Below are positions 61,255 through 64,000 of a DNA stretch of 64,000 bases, in pieces. The number at the start of each line of letters is the position of its first letter. Position 1 is the stretch's first letter. The notes under the pieces are model-generated. The model did not search any database, was not told the DNA's origin, and saw only the letters and a list, made by a program, of their open reading frames with translations. This stretch comes from Rotaria sordida (Eukaryota > Rotifera > Eurotatoria > Philodinida > Philodinidae). The position numbers and the translations under genes were made by a program. The DNA is taken from positions 1 through 64,000 of the forward strand of contig CAJNOL010000419.1 of NCBI GenBank assembly GCA_905250125.1. The letters are read 5' to 3'.

Positions 61255-64000
61255 GACATTGATCAACATGCATATGTTAAAGGAAATAGTCGACGCCTAT
61301 AGTTTATATGTGAATTCTATATTTAAAAAAGAAGGACATCCGTCTCGTATCAAAACGGATTTACATATATGCTTGAGTATCAAGTTATCATAATCATTGA
61401 AACAATTTGTCTATGCGAGACATTTTTTTTGCCATGAATAAGAGAAAAAGAATGAAAATAAGCTAAGTCGATTGATCCCATTTACTTACCCATATAGAAT
61501 CAAGATATGATGTTCATCTTCATTCTTTTCTTTTCTTTATGTGAAAGAACAATCTTCTTTCTCGATTGTCGAGTTATGGACAAGAAAAAAAAATATATGT
61601 CAGAAGAGAAAAAAAACCAAGGGAAAGAAAGAGGGAACTTCTTTTTCTTTCTAATTATATAACGTTGATCTAACCTGACACACACACCAGCATTTTTCTC
61701 TATACATCATACATTTCCTGCTTTATGTTCATTCCTTCGTCAGGCAGATACAATTCACGAGTCGTGTATTGTTTGTACATCTGCACACATAACCTCCTCC
61801 CTTCCTTTGTCTAAGTCATTGCATGTACACACACACACACACACATACATACAGGGCAGGTTCAACAAGATTGATTCTTTCTTTTTCTCTCTTACTCTCC
61901 TTTCTTTTTTTTTTCTCATTGTACAATCAGAATATTGACTGTATGGATTAGAGACAAACTCAATATGTTTTAAAGAATAGTGATGTTTCTTTGCCACTAT
62001 ATATATATATATATATTGTTCTCAAGTCAGGATAACAAGGCAATTGTCTAGGTTTCTCTCTATTGTTTGTCTGATTAATTAATTTGACATGAACAGGTGT
62101 CATATTGTCATATTCACGCGTCGATGACTTAAAGTGAAAGTGTTCTATTGATGGGATACTTTCACAGCTCAACAAATATAATTACTTGAAGCCAAAATAG
62201 AATGAGAAAAAAAAATGGTGCTAATAGCTATTTTTGTTTTAGAAAGACTAAAAATGAATATAATATAATATTCGTTTTTATCGAAATTTGAGAATATGTT
62301 CAATATTATATTTATATGAATAAGTATCAGGTGCCTATTTCAACATTCTAATTTATTCATGAGAATAATAGTTAGTTCGTTCGTTCGTTTTGTTTATATA
62401 TGTTATATGATGGTGCCAGATTGGAATGAATACTCGTTAACGAATGACAGACTCATATTCATTTGCATGTGGAAAATCAACAACCTTCTTCTCTTCAATT
62501 GTTATTCTTAATGATTACACGCACTCGCTATGACTAGAATTGATTAGATAAACAGATTCACTTGTGCTTAGATAGACATATACATAATGAATCAACAAGA
62601 AGAAGAAGTAAAAAAAAAAAAGTTCGTTTAAAAAATCGCCTAACGAAGGTCAACATATTGAAAGCATGAATAATTTCCTTACTAGAACGATGAGTCAGTT
62701 CCGGAAATGTATATATTGATATGTTTAGTATAATAGAAGGTTGTATTAATAGTATAGTGAATGTCCTTCATAGAGCAACACTGGTGGTAACAGTGCACAT
62801 ACATACTATGTGTGAAACGATTACATAATGAATGGAGTGTACAGAGGCGTATGCAAGTATCATAACATACACACAAGTGGAATCTTTGTTTCACATCCAT
62901 CCATCCATACATACATGTATGATGATAGAATGGCGTTAAAAAAAAGACAGAAAGAATAAAGGACCTTGATGAGAGGTGTCTTACAAAATGTCACGAGTAT
63001 ACATATATGTATATATATATATATATATATGAATGCGGCACTTTGAGCGACAACAGAAATGAGAACTACTATTGATTATTATAGACTACAAAAAAAGAAG
63101 TAATGAATGGGTAAGATTATGATGATGATAATAATGGTGATAATGATAATAGTGATTGGCACCTTTGGGTGTGTTCTTGAGTTTCTTACTCTCTTTCAAG
63201 TAGTAATAGGCGACATATGAGACAGCATTGGATTGATAAAGGTCATACAAACAGGTTAAACAAATCGGCGGCGCGACTCTTCATGACAAAATCTCATGTA
63301 TACATACATACGTCTTGTCAAATGTTTAATTACACGACGAAACACTGAATCTCATTACAAATAGTGAAGAGTACGTGTCGATAAATAATAAGAGTGAACA
63401 ATAATGAAGAAGCGAAAAAAAGAAAATAAGACGAAGGAGGTGGAGAATGAGAATAGTTTTCCATTAGAAGCACTATCACGACACACATACATATCTGGCT
63501 TCTTCATGTTAATCTATCGTTCGATTATTTTTGAATTTCTTTTTCTTTCTTTTTTTCAATTAAAATTGAACTTCTCCTGTTGAATGAGCCATGAAAGGTC
63601 GTTTCACGGATCATCATCAATCGCCATTGAACTTCGATATAGTGAAAAAGACATGAACAGAAGTTCATCTCTTAAAAAACATCAAACAAAATAAATAATC
63701 ATCGATGTGTCTGATTTTAATCATGCTTTGTATTCATCAATATCGTCCTCTTATTGATTAACATTCACATGTTGTCATATTTTTCTTTTCTTGTTGTCTT
63801 TAAATTAAAGCATTGCAATAGAAATCTGAAGATTACACATACAATAATTGCACGCATCATTTCATAACAATCTTTCAACGAGTAATGAAAAAGATAGAAA
63901 ATAAACTCGAATGATGAAGCTAACAAAACAAATAATACCATCGAGAAATAGATAGATAGATATATAATATCCTGTGTATGAGATATCCGGTCATCATTGT
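61255..64000. other. Gene-free right end, microsatellites
   Basis: Upstream of the coiled-coil gene. (AC)n at about 61827-61846, (TA)n at 61998-62016 and 63010-63030, TTCG iterations near 62379-62390, and GAT/GATA-type runs near 63119-63155 and 63948-63962. No exon-like codon bias on either strand. Confidence 0.5.

Noticed and set aside
62682-62912. 76-codon frame at the right end
   Set aside because: Cys/His-rich by chance of microsatellite-like TACA/TGTA text; no splice context.
1-64000. Spliced-leader RNA gene
   Set aside because: Looked for a short leader followed by a GT donor and Sm-type site; nothing convincing, so trans-splicing is argued only from acceptors.
1-64000. CRISPR arrays, bacterial operons or ribosome-binding sites
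   Set aside because: Genes are intron-split and eukaryotic; the tandem repeats lack spacer structure.
1-64000. tRNA or rRNA genes
   Set aside because: No cloverleaf or A/B-box pair recognised by eye; a covariance-model scan would be decisive.

Overview
The window is AT-rich animal DNA. Its genes are split by spliceosomal introns, mostly 45-70 bp, with standard stop codons and GT..AG borders. I read ten genes. Gene density, tiny introns, and 3'-splice-like sites placed just before start codons in tightly spaced same-strand gene pairs suggest a lineage with spliced-leader trans-splicing. A bdelloid rotifer is my best guess, by inference from style rather than from any marker sequence.

Layout, left to right. 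Plus strand: the last exon of a CCDC138-like gene (1585-1958), then a complete CEP290 in 36 exons (2016-23177), then pICln/CLNS1A in 5 exons (23418-25924). Minus strand: an HP1-like chromodomain protein (29033-29803) and a class I histone deacetylase (31593-34418). Plus strand: a NUDT6-type Nudix hydrolase with 8-nt and 10-nt microexons (35360-37959), followed 66 bp later by an AKAP17A/XE7 homologue (38026-41602). Minus strand: a four-EF-hand protein (41722-43614) and, upstream of it, a white-like ABCG half-transporter (43766-46802). A 9.6-kb gene-poor stretch follows, holding a decayed coding tract, two tandem repeats and a roughly 2.9-kb element with long inverted arms. Two lineage-specific genes finish the window on the minus strand: a small secreted protein (56433-56957) and a polyglutamine/coiled-coil protein (58529-61233). 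From 61.2 to 64 kb I see only microsatellites.

Functionally, the first cluster joins two centriolar-satellite/ciliary genes (CCDC138-like and CEP290) with pICln, an snRNP assembly chaperone. The spacing suggests a polycistronic unit. NUDT6-AKAP17A looks like a second such unit. HDAC and the HP1-like gene are chromatin genes on the same strand, but 1.8 kb apart.

The most striking non-genic pattern is that most of the long introns are filled by palindromic (foldback) elements. One family occurs in two CEP290 introns and one NUDT6 intron. Another palindrome is made of two inverted copies of a dead mariner transposase 3' end. All exon coordinates were read by eye from splice borders, reading-frame continuity and remembered family sequence. 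Every joined coding sequence listed is in frame from start to stop.
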